From positions 62,001 to 126,000 of the forward strand of contig NZ_BDBR01000009.1 of NCBI RefSeq assembly GCF_001613085.1: a stretch of DNA of 64,000 bases, given 5' to 3'. Source of the stretch: Nocardia salmonicida NBRC 13393 (lineage in GTDB: Bacteria; Actinomycetota; Actinomycetes; Mycobacteriales; Mycobacteriaceae). Positions within the stretch are counted from its first letter, which is position 1, and each line of letters opens with the position of its first letter. The notes below the pieces were generated by a model. It saw only the letters and a list, made by a program, of their open reading frames with translations, had not been told where the DNA came from and made no database searches. Shown here piece by piece: positions 63,766 to 64,000 of the stretch. The translations under genes were made by a program, and so were the position numbers.

Positions 63766-64000
63766 CGACGGCAACCGAGAAACCTGTTGTCACAGCGCAT
63801 GATTCACCGCGCCGCGAAGGTCCGCTGTGGGCGCTGCGCCATGGACAGGGACTGGCCGGGGTGCTGCTGGTCGTCGTGGTGGCGCTGGCCGGGGTGTTCG
63901 CCGGCCTGCTCAGCTCCTACGATCCGCTCACCCAGATCCCCGGCGCCAACCTGCTCGGGCCGAGCGCGCAACACTGGCTCGGCACCGACCATCTCAACCG
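63762..64000 (+). CDS. ABC transporter permease, DppC type, 3' end outside window
   Basis: The ATG at 63762 overlaps the previous stop (ATGA). Some 79 codons are present before the edge: a polar start (TTATEKPVVTAHDSPRREGP), one membrane helix (GVLLVVVVALAGVFAGLL), and DPLTQIPGANLLGPSAQHWL then GTDH, the typical DppC N-terminal pattern. ATP-binding subunits are expected just beyond the window. Confidence 0.9.
   Translation, partial: MTTATEKPVVTAHDSPRREGPLWALRHGQGLAGVLLVVVVALAGVFAGLLSSYDPLTQIPGANLLGPSAQHWLGTDHLN

Overview
The window looks like chromosome from a high-GC mycolic-acid actinomycete, most likely Nocardia or a close relative. The evidence is strong G/C third-position bias, many GTG starts, an antigen-85-like secreted esterase, and a block (DUF3107, TetR, DUF3152, MoeZ, TIGR02569) that matches the Mycobacterium tuberculosis Rv3208A to Rv3205c neighbourhood from memory. 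I see no rRNA, tRNA, CRISPR, integrase or transposase. All family assignments come from reading the translated sequence; no database search was run.

Layout. 1-5946: an MmyB-type regulator divergent from a YceI protein, then the conserved block ending in moeZ and a TIGR02569 protein. 6119-11805: four genes of the uncharacterised SCO2524/2523/2522/2521 families (one a ParA-like protein with a variant P-loop), meeting tail to tail a protein that ends in a two-helix potassium-channel-like pore. 11833-13348: a GNAT acetyltransferase and a frameshifted small membrane gene between two related hairpins. 13349-23820: nitrate/nitrite uptake and nitrite assimilation, with two NarK transporters, a GntR regulator, a CynX-type transporter, nirB, nirD, an NnaR-like HemD/winged-helix regulator and a sirohydrochlorin chelatase. 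23901-26676: a small membrane protein, a GlxA-type regulator and an NAD-binding protein. 26734-31532: a single-module C-A-PCP-TE peptide synthetase and a partner of unknown function. 31589-34338: small genes.

34484-44797: an MalT-like LuxR regulator and a TetR regulator beside a tight operon of flavin monooxygenase, serine hydrolase, alcohol dehydrogenase, acyl-CoA ligase and amidohydrolase. This order suits stepwise breakdown of a ketone or ester. 45229-52058: narGHJI on the minus strand, with narG broken by an in-frame amber codon. 52059-55492: a 694-base regulatory gap, a second MmyB-type regulator, a hydrolase and an orphan gene. 55505-64000: a sulfur-salvage island. It holds a sulfatase and the methionine-salvage genes mtnA-mtnB (fused), mtnD and mtnC on the minus strand, and a divergent peptide-type ABC transporter. 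That transporter is preceded by a 17-codon leader ORF encoding Cys-Cys-Cys-Ser-Cys, which looks like a cysteine-sensing attenuator.

The genes work together in three main ways. Nitrate enters through NarK, would be reduced by NarGHI and then by NirBD, and the chelatase supplies siroheme for NirB. The amber codon in narG should block the first step unless another nitrate reductase exists. The sulfur island links sulfate-ester cleavage, methylthioadenosine recycling and import of an unknown substrate to cysteine supply. The 6119-11805 cassette is the best candidate for an undescribed system.
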